Assembly: GCF_028473605.1 (NCBI RefSeq)
Contig: NZ_CP097267.1
Coordinates: 3,836,501 to 3,900,500 of the forward strand
Direction of reading: 5' to 3'
DNA length: 64,000 nucleotides
Source of the DNA: Acidovorax sp. NCPPB 3576
GTDB lineage: Bacteria; Pseudomonadota; Gammaproteobacteria; Burkholderiales; Burkholderiaceae_C
The notes beneath the pieces are model-generated. The model was given only the letters and a program-made list of their open reading frames with translations. It was not told where the DNA came from and made no database searches. Each line of letters begins with the position of its first letter. The stretch's first letter is position 1. The position numbers and the translations under genes were made by a program. Positions 26,723 through 35,681 of this stretch are shown here, in pieces.

Positions 26723-28015
26723 CTACATCTGAGACGGCAGCCAAAGCACGATGCCAGGGAATACGTACAGTACCAGCACGGCCGCCATCAACACGAAGAA
26801 CATCGGTGCGGCTGCCCGCGCAATCCAGCCGATGTCGCGCTTGGTCAGCCCCTGTATCACGAACAGGTTCAGCCCGACAGGCGGCGTGATTTGCGCCATC
26901 TCGACAACCAGCACGATGAAGATGCCGAACCAGATCAGGTCGTAGCCCGCGGCCTCGACCGTGGGCAGCAACACGGCAATGGTCAACACCACCATGGAGA
27001 TGCCGTCCAGAAAGCACCCCAGCACGATGAAGAACACTGTCAACATCATCAGCAGCGCAAAAGGCGACAGGTGCAAAGACCCAATCCACTCAGCCAGGTG
27101 GCGCGGCAAGCCGATGAAACCCATGGCCAGCGTCAAGAAGGCCGCGCCCGCCAGAATCAGGCCGATCATGCAGTACACGCGGCAGGCACTGATCAGGCCT
27201 TCTTTGAACTTCTGCCAGCTCAAAGACCTCTCCCACGCGGCCAGCCCCAGCGCGCCGGCCACGCCCAGCGCCGCCGCTTCGGTCGCCGTGGCAACACCGC
27301 TGTAAATGCCGCCGAGCACCAGACCGATCAGAATCACCGCCGGAATCAGGTGGCGAGATTCGTACACCTTTTGCATGAAGGTCAAGCTCATGTCCGAAGC
27401 AGGCACCTGATCGCGATGGAACATTGCCCATATGGCTATATAGCCCATGAATAGCCCTGCCAGCATCAGCCCCGGCAGCACGCCTGCCAAAAAGAGCTTG
27501 GCGATGGACACGTTGGCCGCAACGCCATAGACGATCATGATGATCGACGGCGGGATCAGCAGCCCCAGCGTAGAGGCGCCCGCCAGGGTACCCACCGCCA
27601 TGGCATCTGGGTAGCCGCGCTTTTGCAGCTCGGGCAAGGTCATCTTGCCGATGGTGGCGCAGGTGGCAGCCGATGACCCCGAGATGGCGGCAAAGATGGT
27701 GCAGCCCACCACGTTGGTGTGCAGCAGCCGGCCAGGCAGTTTGTCCACCCAGGGCGCCAAGCCCTTGAACATGCTGTCCGACAGTTTGCTGCGAAAGAGA
27801 ATTTCACCCATCCACAGAAACAGCGGCAAAGCGGTCAGGGTCCAGGCAGAGGTAGCCCCCCAGATGGTCAGCATCATGCTGTCACCCGCCGGGCGGCTGG
27901 TGAACAGTTCCATGCCCGCGAGACCCACCGCCAACAAACCCAGACCAATCCACATCCCTGCGCCGAGCACGGCCAACAGGGCCACGATCAACACCGCGGC
28001 AATCATCATGTCCAT
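26723..28015 (-). CDS. dctM: TRAP transporter large permease
   Basis: 430 aa, the family length, with about twelve helices. Typical segments: PLFLWMGEILFRSKLSDSMF, AISGSSAATCATIGKM and GASTLGLLIPPSIIMIVYG. It forms the substrate channel driven by the sodium gradient, fed by the DctP-type binding protein. Last gene of a minus-strand operon (dctP, dctQ, dctM), 15 bases after the dctQ stop. Confidence 0.95.
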   Translation of the reverse strand: MDMMIAAVLIVALLAVLGAGMWIGLGLLAVGLAGMELFTSRPAGDSMMLTIWGATSAWTLTALPLFLWMGEILFRSKLSDSMFKGLAPWVDKLPGRLLHTNVVGCTIFAAISGSSAATCATIGKMTLPELQKRGYPDAMAVGTLAGASTLGLLIPPSIIMIVYGVAANVSIAKLFLAGVLPGLMLAGLFMGYIAIWAMFHRDQVPASDMSLTFMQKVYESRHLIPAVILIGLVLGGIYSGVATATEAAALGVAGALGLAAWERSLSWQKFKEGLISACRVYCMIGLILAGAAFLTLAMGFIGLPRHLAEWIGSLHLSPFALLMMLTVFFIVLGCFLDGISMVVLTIAVLLPTVEAAGYDLIWFGIFIVLVVEMAQITPPVGLNLFVIQGLTKRDIGWIARAAAPMFFVLMAAVLVLYVFPGIVLWLPSQM

Positions 28016-28030
28016 GATGTCTTCCTCAAA

Positions 28031-28540
28031 TTACTCGGCCGCCGAACCGGGGCCAGCGATGAACCATTCACGACCGCGCAGGCGCGCCACGATCGCATCC
28101 AAAAAGGCCAGCGCAAATGCAATGCAGCCAACGGCCATGCACAACTGCGGAATCCACAGCGGTGTGGCATCGGCAGAGGGCGAGACGTCGTGGGTGATGT
28201 ATGACAGCCAGACGCTGCGCACGGCATACCAGGCCAGGTAGCCGGTCAGTGCCTGCGCCGCAATCAGCGCACCCCACTCAAAGACCGAGCGCATGCGCGG
28301 GCCCATTCGGTCGAGCAGCAGCGTGACGCGGATGTGGTCCCCATGCATGAGCGCGGCGGGCAAAGCGAAAAACAAAGCCGCCGCAATGGCATAGCCAGCG
28401 TAGGCATCCAAGCCCGGAATGTCGATGAAAGTGACTTGGCGGGCCAAAATGCCCAAACAAACAATGACGAAGACCGCCACCATGGACACACAAGCGAGTC
28501 CGATGAGCAGGCGATACAAATGACGGACGAGTTGGCCCAT
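28031..28540 (-). CDS. dctQ: TRAP transporter small permease
   Basis: 169 aa from ATG 28540 (MGQLVRHLYRLLIGLA). Four helices, with the conserved FALPAALMHGDHIRVTLLLDRM between helices 2 and 3, as in DctQ proteins. Longer in-frame starts upstream would add a hydrophilic stretch not seen in the family. It partners DctM in the inner membrane. Confidence 0.93.
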   Translation of the reverse strand: MGQLVRHLYRLLIGLACVSMVAVFVIVCLGILARQVTFIDIPGLDAYAGYAIAAALFFALPAALMHGDHIRVTLLLDRMGPRMRSVFEWGALIAAQALTGYLAWYAVRSVWLSYITHDVSPSADATPLWIPQLCMAVGCIAFALAFLDAIVARLRGREWFIAGPGSAAE

Positions 28541-28659
28541 TGCGGAATCCTGGCGTACGCGGTGCGTTAAAAAATGGAGAGCGGGGAGCGGCCCACGACG
28601 CAGCGGTTTCGCCGTGGGATCGGGCGACCGAGGGCCACAGACCCCCGATGCGCACGGAA

Positions 28660-29622
28660 TCAACGCTTGCGGTATGCGTCCACGATGGCCTTGCCGTCTG
28701 CACCCGCTGCCTTCACCCACTCATCGGTCATCGTGCTCCCGATCGTGGCGAACTCAGCTTTCAATGCAGCCGATGGCTCGGCAATTTCCATACCCTTGGA
28801 GGCCATCTCTTTGAGGTACGCCTTATCCAGGCGCTCACTGGTCTCCCAGCCACGCTTTTCTGCAGCAGCGGCGGCTTTCAAGACCGCGTCCTGCGTGGCC
28901 TTGTCCAAGCTGTCAAAAGCCTTCTGGTTCACCACCGTGGCATTGCGAGGCAACCAGGCATTGACCGTGTAGAAGTACTTGACTTGCTCGTACAGCTTGC
29001 TTTCCACACCACTCGCAGACGACGTGAGGAAATTGTTAACCGTGTTCGTGGCCAATGCCTGGCCCAACTCAGACAGCTGGATCGTGACGGGTTGCGCCTT
29101 GAGCAACTGGGCAATGCGGGTCGAGGCCGGGTTGTACGCGCGCATCTTGGTACCGACAAAGTCTGCTGGTGCCTGAATGGGCTTGTTTGAATACAGCGAC
29201 TGACCGGGCCACGCTACGCTGAACAGCAGCTTCATGCCCTGGGAAGCCAACAGCTTTTCCTGGGCAGGCTTTGCCGCTTGGTACAGGCGCCAGGAGTCGG
29301 CATACGAGGTTGCCAAAAAGGGCACCGAGTCCACGCCATACAGCGGATTTTCATTGGCGGCACCCGACAAGATGAACTCTGCCGACGGCACCTGCCCGGT
29401 TTGCACCGCTCGCTTGATCTCATTGGCCTTGTAAAGCGAACCACCGGGGTGCAGTGTGATCTTCAGCTTGCCACCGGTCATCTCATCGACTTCTTTGGCG
29501 AACTGCTGGTTGTTCTGCGTCTGGAAAGTGTTGGTGGCATACCCGGTAGGCAGATCCCATTTCACTTGTGCATGGGCGACTCCGGCGACGACGAGAGCAA
29601 GCGACAAAAGGCTGCGTTTCAT
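28660..29622 (-). CDS. dctP: TRAP transporter solute-binding protein
   Basis: 320 aa. Signal peptide MKRSLLSLALVVAGVAHA-QVKW. Mature protein with LKITLHPGGSLYKANEIKRAV, the Arg-containing ligand helix MRAYNPASTRIAQLL and a C-terminal helix. The fold binds carboxylates through a conserved Arg. The substrate is unknown. Link to a GntR/FCD regulator that resembles the pxp regulator, and pxpA relics nearby, suggest 5-oxoproline or a similar organic acid (inferred). First gene of the operon. Confidence 0.93.
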   Translation of the reverse strand: MKRSLLSLALVVAGVAHAQVKWDLPTGYATNTFQTQNNQQFAKEVDEMTGGKLKITLHPGGSLYKANEIKRAVQTGQVPSAEFILSGAANENPLYGVDSVPFLATSYADSWRLYQAAKPAQEKLLASQGMKLLFSVAWPGQSLYSNKPIQAPADFVGTKMRAYNPASTRIAQLLKAQPVTIQLSELGQALATNTVNNFLTSSASGVESKLYEQVKYFYTVNAWLPRNATVVNQKAFDSLDKATQDAVLKAAAAAEKRGWETSERLDKAYLKEMASKGMEIAEPSAALKAEFATIGSTMTDEWVKAAGADGKAIVDAYRKR

Positions 29623-29818
29623 GAAAAATAACTCCTAAAGAAACTCACAAAAACCAGGGGTGGGTACGTCAGCGCAAGCCCGACATCTCCGAGACAACAT
29701 CGAACCGAGCTTTCAAGCCAGAGCTCCAACCTATGCCTGAGCCAAGGCAATCCAGTTAAGCAGAATGCATGCCATCGTTCTTCAATCCTGAAATGATCGC
29801 CACCCCAAAGAAATTACA

Positions 29819-29829
29819 TTGTTGAACAA
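29819..29829. promoter_or_regulatory. Palindromic operator between TRAP operon and GntR gene
   Basis: TTGTTGAACAA, with one more matching base pair on each side, lies in the 347-base divergent gap (29623-29969), about 190 bases from dctP and 140 from the GntR start. It is the same palindrome as at 23792-23802. The remainder of the gap shows no gene. Confidence 0.6.
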
Positions 29830-29969
29830 TAAATACGCCTAATGCGACTGGTAGTTACCCTCGGCAAGCGCCATCTCAGTGCGTTTTTTGCGCCAGTGCG
29901 GTGCGCGGGCCTGCGGCGCACAAGGCCACAGATACACTTCAGCAGCCCACCGCGCCCACCTACGCACCC

Positions 29970-30647
29970 ATGACCTGCCCGCCCGACGCTCCGCTCAGCC
30001 TCTCCGACCGCATCGCTGAACAGATGCGGCAGAAGATCGTGCAAGGGGAATTCGCGCCGGGGCAGCGGCTGTCAGAGGCGGCTCTGAGCGAACACCTCCA
30101 GATTTCCCGCAATACGCTGCGAGAGGTGTTTCGCCTGCTGACCAAGGAAGGTCTGCTGCAGCACGAGCCCAACCGCGGCGTTTCGGTGGCGGTGCCCGGC
30201 ATTGCGTCGATCATCGACATCTACCGGGTGCGCCGGCTCATCGAATGCCAGGCCCTCGCCCAGGCTTACCCTCGCCATCCGGCCAAGAAGCACCTACGCC
30301 ACGCCGTCGACACGGCGCTGCGCTGCCGCGAGGCCGGCGACTGGCAGGGCGTTGGCACGGCCAACATGGAGTTCCACATGGCCATCGTCGAGCTGGCCGA
30401 CAGCGAGCGGCTCAACGTAATGTTTTCGCACATCCTGGCCGAACTGCGTCTGGCCTTCGGCCTGCTGAACGACCTGGAGTTCCTGCATGCCCCCTATCTG
30501 GACATGAACGTGAAGATCGTCGAGCTGTTCGAGACCGGCAAGCTGCCCGAAGCCTCCTCCGAACTGCACGAATACTTGGTGCATTCCGAACGCATCCTGC
30601 TGGGCGTGTACGCGCGCCGGCTCTCGGATGCCGGCCAGTTGCGGTAG
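29970..30647 (+). CDS. GntR/FCD-family regulator of the TRAP operon
   Basis: 225 aa from the ATG at 29970, aligned with the start of its paralogue. Winged helix (RIAEQMRQKIVQGEFAPGQR) and FCD domain (IECQALAQAYPRHPAKKHL, FHMAIVELADSERLNVMFS). It is very similar to the regulator at 24031-24711 at both protein and DNA level, pointing to a fairly recent duplication. Probably represses or activates the divergent dctPQM operon through the shared palindrome and may cross-talk with the pxp operon. Confidence 0.9.
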   Translation: MTCPPDAPLSLSDRIAEQMRQKIVQGEFAPGQRLSEAALSEHLQISRNTLREVFRLLTKEGLLQHEPNRGVSVAVPGIASIIDIYRVRRLIECQALAQAYPRHPAKKHLRHAVDTALRCREAGDWQGVGTANMEFHMAIVELADSERLNVMFSHILAELRLAFGLLNDLEFLHAPYLDMNVKIVELFETGKLPEASSELHEYLVHSERILLGVYARRLSDAGQLR

Positions 30648-30701
30648 GCGCAGCGGCGAAGCCCCCTTACCATCCACCGACCCCTTTCGCCCCAATACAC
30701 C

Positions 30702-31391
30702 ATGACCTCCACCGAAACCTCCGTCATCTACGGCACAGAAGACCTGCTGATCAGCCTCTGCAACTCAGTGACCCGCGTGCTCAGCGTGGCCACGCAGAGC
30801 CCCATCCACTACTCCGGCATGGTGCAGCGCATCACCAAGACCTGCCTGCGCCCCGACATCGGCTGCTTCGTGCTGTTCGACGGCGGGTTCTCGGGCCTGG
30901 TGATCATCAATTTCTCGAAAGAGGCGGCGATGGAGCTGTACCAGAGCTACCTGCTGAGCATGGGCATGTCCAAGGACGACCTGGCCAGTTCCTACACCTC
31001 GGACGAGGTGTCGAACGTGATGGGCGAGCTGATGAACCAGGTGGTGGGCGACTTCACCGGCAAGGTGCGCCGCGAGTTGCAGACCCACATCACGCAGAAC
31101 CAGCCCAAGATGCTCGCGCTGAACAAGCAGGTGATGCTGAGCGTGGACGCCAACCTGGACAAGCCCGAGGCACGCCGCGTGACCTTCTACACGGCCAGCA
31201 ACCACATCTTCTACCTGGAGCTGGCGATCGACCGCACCGAGTTCATCAAGCTCGTCGATTTCGAGCCGCAGGAAGCCCCCGATCCCGACGCGCTGATCGC
31301 CCAGGCGGGCGAGCCCAAGGCCGCGGCCCCGGTGCCGGCGGCCGCCTCGTCCAGCGACACGGACGACCTGCTCAAATCGCTGGGCATGTGA
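30702..31391 (+). CDS. CheX/CheC-like protein (DUF3334-type)
   Basis: 229 aa, cytoplasmic. The middle reads TSDEVSNVMGELMNQVVGDFTG, with the E-x2-N arrangement of CheC/CheX/FliY phosphatases of CheY-P. The C-terminal tail is Ala/Pro-rich and ends DTDDLLKSLGM. I recall such proteins as DUF3334; a role in chemotaxis signalling is inferred from the motif only. It is 54 bases downstream of the GntR gene and may be transcribed alone. Confidence 0.6.
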   Translation: MTSTETSVIYGTEDLLISLCNSVTRVLSVATQSPIHYSGMVQRITKTCLRPDIGCFVLFDGGFSGLVIINFSKEAAMELYQSYLLSMGMSKDDLASSYTSDEVSNVMGELMNQVVGDFTGKVRRELQTHITQNQPKMLALNKQVMLSVDANLDKPEARRVTFYTASNHIFYLELAIDRTEFIKLVDFEPQEAPDPDALIAQAGEPKAAAPVPAAASSSDTDDLLKSLGM

Positions 31392-31473
31392 TGGCGGGCT
31401 GACGCAAGCGGGCGGCGGGCCCGCTGCGCACGGGCTTGAAGGCCTGGAAATGCCCCCGCCGGATGCCCCACTG

Positions 31474-31535
31474 CAATCGCTATTAAATTAATAGCAAACC
31501 GCCCTGGTGTTGATTGCGGTGGCGGCCTTTTTGGC
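31474..31535 (+). repeat. Dispersed intergenic element (copy B)
   Basis: GCTATTAAATTAATAGC, then CGCCCTGGTG, GCGGTGGCGGCC and TTTTTGGC. The end can act as a weak terminator for the preceding gene (GC-rich stem then five T). Same element as copies A, F and G. Confidence 0.65.
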
Positions 31536-31644
31536 TTGAACCCGCCAGAACGTTGCGCGCCGGCATCACCCGGTTCGCGCCGACCGTGACCGCGCCCGGC
31601 AGCCGGCGCACAATGCGCCGACCTTTCACTGCCGCCGCTTCGCA

Positions 31645-33558
31645 ATGACCTCCCTCCCGGTGCCCGGACACGCGCCTGCCGCCCGCGGCTTCACCGCCCG
31701 ATCCGCCCTGATGATCGCCGCACTGGGCGTGGTGTTCGGCGACATCGGCACCTCGCCGCTATACGCCTTCAAGGAATGCCTGAACCCCGAGCACGGTGTG
31801 GCGCTGGACCGCGCCGCGGTGCTGGGCCTGCTGTCGCTGGTGCTGTGGGGGCTGATGCTGGTCGTCACCCTCAAATACGTGGTGTTCGTGCTGCGCGCCG
31901 ACCACGACGGCGAAGGCGGCATTCTCGCGCTGCAGGGGCTGGCCACACAGGCGCTGGAGCGCGGCGGCGCCCACCCCTGGGCCTGGAAGGCGGTGGCCGG
32001 CCTGGGCCTGGTCGGCGCGGCCATGTTCTATGGCGACAGCCTCATCACGCCGGCCATCTCGGTGCTGTCGGCGGTCGAGGGGCTGGAGGTCGCCACGCCC
32101 GTGTTCAAGCCCTACGTGGTGCCGATCACGCTGCTGGTGCTGATCGGCCTGTTCCTGGTGCAACGCAAGGGCACCGAATCGGTGGGCCGCGTGTTCGGGC
32201 CGGTGATGGTGCTGTGGTTCGGCGTGCTGGCGGTGTCGGGCGTGTACCAGATCGTGCAGAACCCGCACGTGCTGGAGGCGATCGATCCGCGCTGGGCGGT
32301 GCAGTTCCTGGCCACGCACCCGGCGCAGTCGCTGGCGGTGCTGGGCGCGGTGTTCCTCGCGTTCACGGGCGGCGAGGCGCTGTATGCCGACATGGGCCAC
32401 TTCGGCGCGGCGCCCATCCGGCTGGCGTGGCTGTTCATCGCCCTGCCGGCGCTGGTGCTGAACTACTTCGGCCAGGGCGCGCTGGTGCTGGCCAACCCCG
32501 CGGCCATCGACAACCCGTTCTTCCGGCTGTTTCCCGCATGGGCCACCGTGCCCGTGGTGGTGCTGGCCGCCTGCGCCACCGTCATCGCCTCGCAGGCCGT
32601 GATCTCGGGCGCGTTCTCCATGACGGCGCATGCCATCCGCATGGGCTACCTGCCGCGCATGCGCATCGTGCAGACGTCCGGCGCGGCCATCGGCCAGGTC
32701 TATCTGCCGACGATGAACTGGCTGCTGATGGCTGGCGTGCTGCTGCTGGTACTGGCCTTTCGCAGCTCCAGCGCGCTGTCGGCCGCCTACGGCATCGCGG
32801 TGTCGCTCACCATGCTCACCACCACCTTGCTGGCCGGCGTGGTCGCTCTGCGGCTGTGGCGCTGGAACCCGCTGGCCGTGGGCCTGGGCGTGGGCTGTTT
32901 CGCGCTGGTGGACCTGACCTTCATCGTCGCCAACACCCTGAAGATCGCCGACGGCGGGTGGCTCACCCTGGCCGTGGCGGCGCTCGTCATGTTCGTCTTC
33001 ACCACCTGGGCCAAGGGCCGGCGCGTGGCCGAACACGCCGCCGCGCAGGAGCGCATGCCGCTCGCGCCCTTCATCGAAGCGCTGGCGCAAGGCATGCCGC
33101 ACCGCGTGCGCGGCACCGCCGTGTTCATGACCGCCGACGCCGACAGCGTGCCGCACGCGCTGCTGCACAACCTCAAGCACAACCAGGTGCTGCACGAACG
33201 CGTGGTGGTGCTGGCCGTGCGCACCCGCCCGGTGCCCCGCGTGCCGGCCGCCGAGCGCCTGCATGCCGAAGAACTGGGCCACGGCGTGTGGTGCGTGACC
33301 GCCAGCCACGGCTTCATGGAACTGCCGGACGTGCCCGAATACCTGCGCCTGCTGGCCTACCAGAAGGGCCTGAGCATCGAATCGATGTGCACTTCGTACT
33401 TCACCTCGCGCGCCTCGCTGGGCACGGGCCGGCTCGAAGGGCTGGGCGCGCTGCGCAAGGCGGTGTTCGGGTCGCTGCAGCGCAACGCGGCGCGCGCGTC
33501 CGACTATTTCCGGCTGACGGACAACCGCCTGATCGAGATCGGCCGCCGTGCGAGTTGA
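31645..33558 (+). CDS. kup: Potassium uptake protein Kup
   Basis: 637 aa, the length of Trk/Kup low-affinity K+/H+ symporters. The N-terminus has the family motif GDIGTSPLYAFKE, followed by twelve helices, with FYGDSLITPAISVLSAVEG and TGGEALYADMGHFG. The C-terminal 170 residues are cytoplasmic (RVRGTAVFMTADADSVPHAL). Acts in the inner membrane. Its stop overlaps the next gene. Confidence 0.95.
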   Translation: MTSLPVPGHAPAARGFTARSALMIAALGVVFGDIGTSPLYAFKECLNPEHGVALDRAAVLGLLSLVLWGLMLVVTLKYVVFVLRADHDGEGGILALQGLATQALERGGAHPWAWKAVAGLGLVGAAMFYGDSLITPAISVLSAVEGLEVATPVFKPYVVPITLLVLIGLFLVQRKGTESVGRVFGPVMVLWFGVLAVSGVYQIVQNPHVLEAIDPRWAVQFLATHPAQSLAVLGAVFLAFTGGEALYADMGHFGAAPIRLAWLFIALPALVLNYFGQGALVLANPAAIDNPFFRLFPAWATVPVVVLAACATVIASQAVISGAFSMTAHAIRMGYLPRMRIVQTSGAAIGQVYLPTMNWLLMAGVLLLVLAFRSSSALSAAYGIAVSLTMLTTTLLAGVVALRLWRWNPLAVGLGVGCFALVDLTFIVANTLKIADGGWLTLAVAALVMFVFTTWAKGRRVAEHAAAQERMPLAPFIEALAQGMPHRVRGTAVFMTADADSVPHALLHNLKHNQVLHERVVVLAVRTRPVPRVPAAERLHAEELGHGVWCVTASHGFMELPDVPEYLRLLAYQKGLSIESMCTSYFTSRASLGTGRLEGLGALRKAVFGSLQRNAARASDYFRLTDNRLIEIGRRAS

Positions 33559-34342
33559 CGGGCGGATCCCCCCCACGCTGCGCCCCGCACTGCGCAGCGT
33601 GGCGCGCACCGCGTGTCTGGCAGCCGCATGCATGGCGGCCTTCGCCGCGCCGGCCGCCCACGCGGCCACCGACACCGATCCCGACACGCCCCTGCCCTTC
33701 AAGCTGACCACCGGCCTCTACCAGGTGTCCGGCGGCGGCCTGCCCTCGGGCCCCGGGCTGGACGTGAACCTGCGCTACACCCGGGGCGACGACCACTGGT
33801 GGATCGGCGCGTTCCGCTCGCCCGCACTCGACTTTTCCATGCCGCGCGCGGGCTGGGACAGCACCGTGGCCTTGGGCGACTGGCGGGTGCTGCCCTCGGT
33901 GCAGATCGCCTCGGGCGGCTTCGTCGGCGGCAGCCTGGCCGTGGAGACCGGCACCACCTGGGTGGTGGGCGCGGGCCTGGGGCGCACCAACCTGCGCAAC
34001 TACGCCAACCTGAACTTCGACCCCAACGATGCCTATAGCGTGTACGGCAGCCACCGCTTTGGCGGCGGCGACACCCTGGCGCTGCAGCTGGTGCGCGACA
34101 ACCGGCAAAACCCCGACCAGCAGAACGTGCACCTCGTGTGGCGCAGCCCGCAGCCCGGGGGCCAGCGGCTCACGGTGGATCTGCTGGCCAAGCAGGGCAC
34201 GGTGGACGGCCGTTTCATCCGCCGCGCGGGCCTGTCGGTGGGCTACGACTGGCCCGAATGGTTCGTGCGCGCCGCATGGGACCCGCAGGTGAACTTCACG
34301 CCGCAGAACATGCTGCGGGTGTCCACCGGGTTCAGGTTCTGA
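33548..34342 (+). CDS. Putative outer-membrane beta-barrel protein
   Basis: 264 aa from a GTG that overlaps the kup stop by 11 bases. A signal-like segment runs to AAPAAHA-ATD (about residue 39). The remainder is built of short alternating strands rich in Tyr, Trp and Gly (LDVNLRYTRGDDHWWIGAF) and ends RVSTGFRF, the terminal-Phe signature of outer-membrane barrels. The family is not recognised. Position suggests co-expression with kup, but a shared function is not evident. Confidence 0.65.
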   Translation: MRVDGRIPPTLRPALRSVARTACLAAACMAAFAAPAAHAATDTDPDTPLPFKLTTGLYQVSGGGLPSGPGLDVNLRYTRGDDHWWIGAFRSPALDFSMPRAGWDSTVALGDWRVLPSVQIASGGFVGGSLAVETGTTWVVGAGLGRTNLRNYANLNFDPNDAYSVYGSHRFGGGDTLALQLVRDNRQNPDQQNVHLVWRSPQPGGQRLTVDLLAKQGTVDGRFIRRAGLSVGYDWPEWFVRAAWDPQVNFTPQNMLRVSTGFRF

Positions 34343-34432
34343 TGCGGCCCTGTCGGACCCGGGCCGCTGAGCGCGCAGACCGCCGTGGCCCCGGACCCCG
34401 CCCGTTCGCCGCCCAATCGGCGCCGCCTCGCA

Positions 34433-35383
34433 TCAAAAACTGATCTGGCAGCCCGTGGCCTTGGCGGCCGTTGTCAGCCTCTCCCGGTCTTGGGGCGACA
34501 GCGCGGAACACCACCGCAGGGACAAGGTCCGAAGGGTTCCATGACCGATCAAATCGACCAGGGAATCGACGACCACCGGCTCCATCGCCGCCACCTGGCG
34601 AATCTGCCGCCCATCGGCGGTCTCTCGCAGGGTGCTGGGGCCGGGTGCTTTTTCCAGCGTGATGGTGCGGTCCAGGCTCAGGTCGCGCAATTGGTGCATG
34701 GCTGCGAGATTCCGATAGGCCTCGCCGCCGCCTCCGTTCATGAACTCGGCCCGATGCAGGTGCAGCGTTTGCAGCCGGGGAAGCTTCGACAAGCCCTGGA
34801 AGTCGTCGGACAGAGTGAACGCATGTCCGCCGTTGAAGCTCAGGTACTGCAGAGCCCCCGCGTTTTCAAAAAGTTTTCGCGAGTCCCACGAGGCGGGGAA
34901 TGTCATGCCCGAGAACTCCAGCTTTTCCAGCGGCCGGCTGCCCAGCGCTTCGATGTCCGCCAAGGTCAGCGAGCCCTTCAGGCAGACGTCGGTCGCGGTG
35001 GCCGGCAAGTCACGGAACCCGACCGGCGTCGGCTTGGGCGTGAACACCTTGAACTCCTGGTTCAACCTGGCGGGCAGCAAGGGATGTTTCCACTGGGTTT
35101 CCCCGGTCCAGCGGAACTGGCGCGCATCGCGCAGCTTCGACAGGCTCGCGGGCGTCATGCGGCCGTCCGCTCCCTTCACCATCACCTGCTCATCCTTGGC
35201 CTCCGATGCGCCCGCGGCGGAGGGCTCGCCAGCCGTCCGGCGTGAAGACAGCCCCGAAGGGGCCTGCAAGGTGCTGCGGGTGCCTTGGGCCGATGAGGGC
35301 TGTGGTGCAGTGCCTGCATGAAACGTTGGCGCGCGACGCGATGAAGCGGGAATGCCGCCGCTGGTGGGCTGTGTGCCGGACAT
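34433..35383 (-). CDS. Leucine-rich candidate type III effector
   Basis: 316 aa from the ATG at 35383 (GGAAG nine bases upstream). The first 75 residues are rich in Ser, Pro, Ala and Gly with few acids (MSGTQPTSGGIPASSRRAP), like a type III secretion signal. From about 130 there are imperfect leucine-rich repeats: LEALGS-PLEKLEFSGMTF, GALQYLSFNGG, LPRLQTLHLHRAEF, LRDLSLD and TLRTLSLRWC. LRR effectors of plant pathogens usually bind host proteins or form parts of E3 ligases. No Cys catalytic or F-box motif is clear here. A well-formed HrpX promoter upstream supports the call. Confidence 0.7.
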   Translation of the reverse strand: MSGTQPTSGGIPASSRRAPTFHAGTAPQPSSAQGTRSTLQAPSGLSSRRTAGEPSAAGASEAKDEQVMVKGADGRMTPASLSKLRDARQFRWTGETQWKHPLLPARLNQEFKVFTPKPTPVGFRDLPATATDVCLKGSLTLADIEALGSRPLEKLEFSGMTFPASWDSRKLFENAGALQYLSFNGGHAFTLSDDFQGLSKLPRLQTLHLHRAEFMNGGGGEAYRNLAAMHQLRDLSLDRTITLEKAPGPSTLRETADGRQIRQVAAMEPVVVDSLVDLIGHGTLRTLSLRWCSALSPQDRERLTTAAKATGCQISF

Positions 35384-35513
35384 GTTCTTCCTTTCGAATG
35401 CGTTGGGGTCACCTCGCATGGAGTGCACGCCCTTCCCTGGCGCTTCCCGGCACCGCGGTCGTGCGAACGAGCGCCATGCCGGTTGCACCCATCGACGGGA
35501 ACCCGAAGAGGCC

Positions 35514-35574
35514 ACGATAGCCAGGTCACAGCGCCATCCACTGCGCCGCCCGAAGACGCATGGCGCATTGCGAA
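35514..35574 (-). promoter_or_regulatory. PIP box and -10 of the LRR effector
   Basis: On the minus strand: TTCGC (35574-35570), 15 bases, TTCGG (35554-35550), then 30 bases and TATCGT (35519-35514), matching the known PIP-N30-32-YANNNT layout. The gene starts about 130 bases further on. Confidence 0.85.
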
Positions 35575-35681
35575 AATGATGGCGGCATCCTCGTCGCGCC
35601 ATCCCGCAGCGAATGCAGCAACGCACGACCGCGCAACACCCGCCAGCCAGCGCGCAGGAGGCAACGGCGAAAGGCGTGCGC

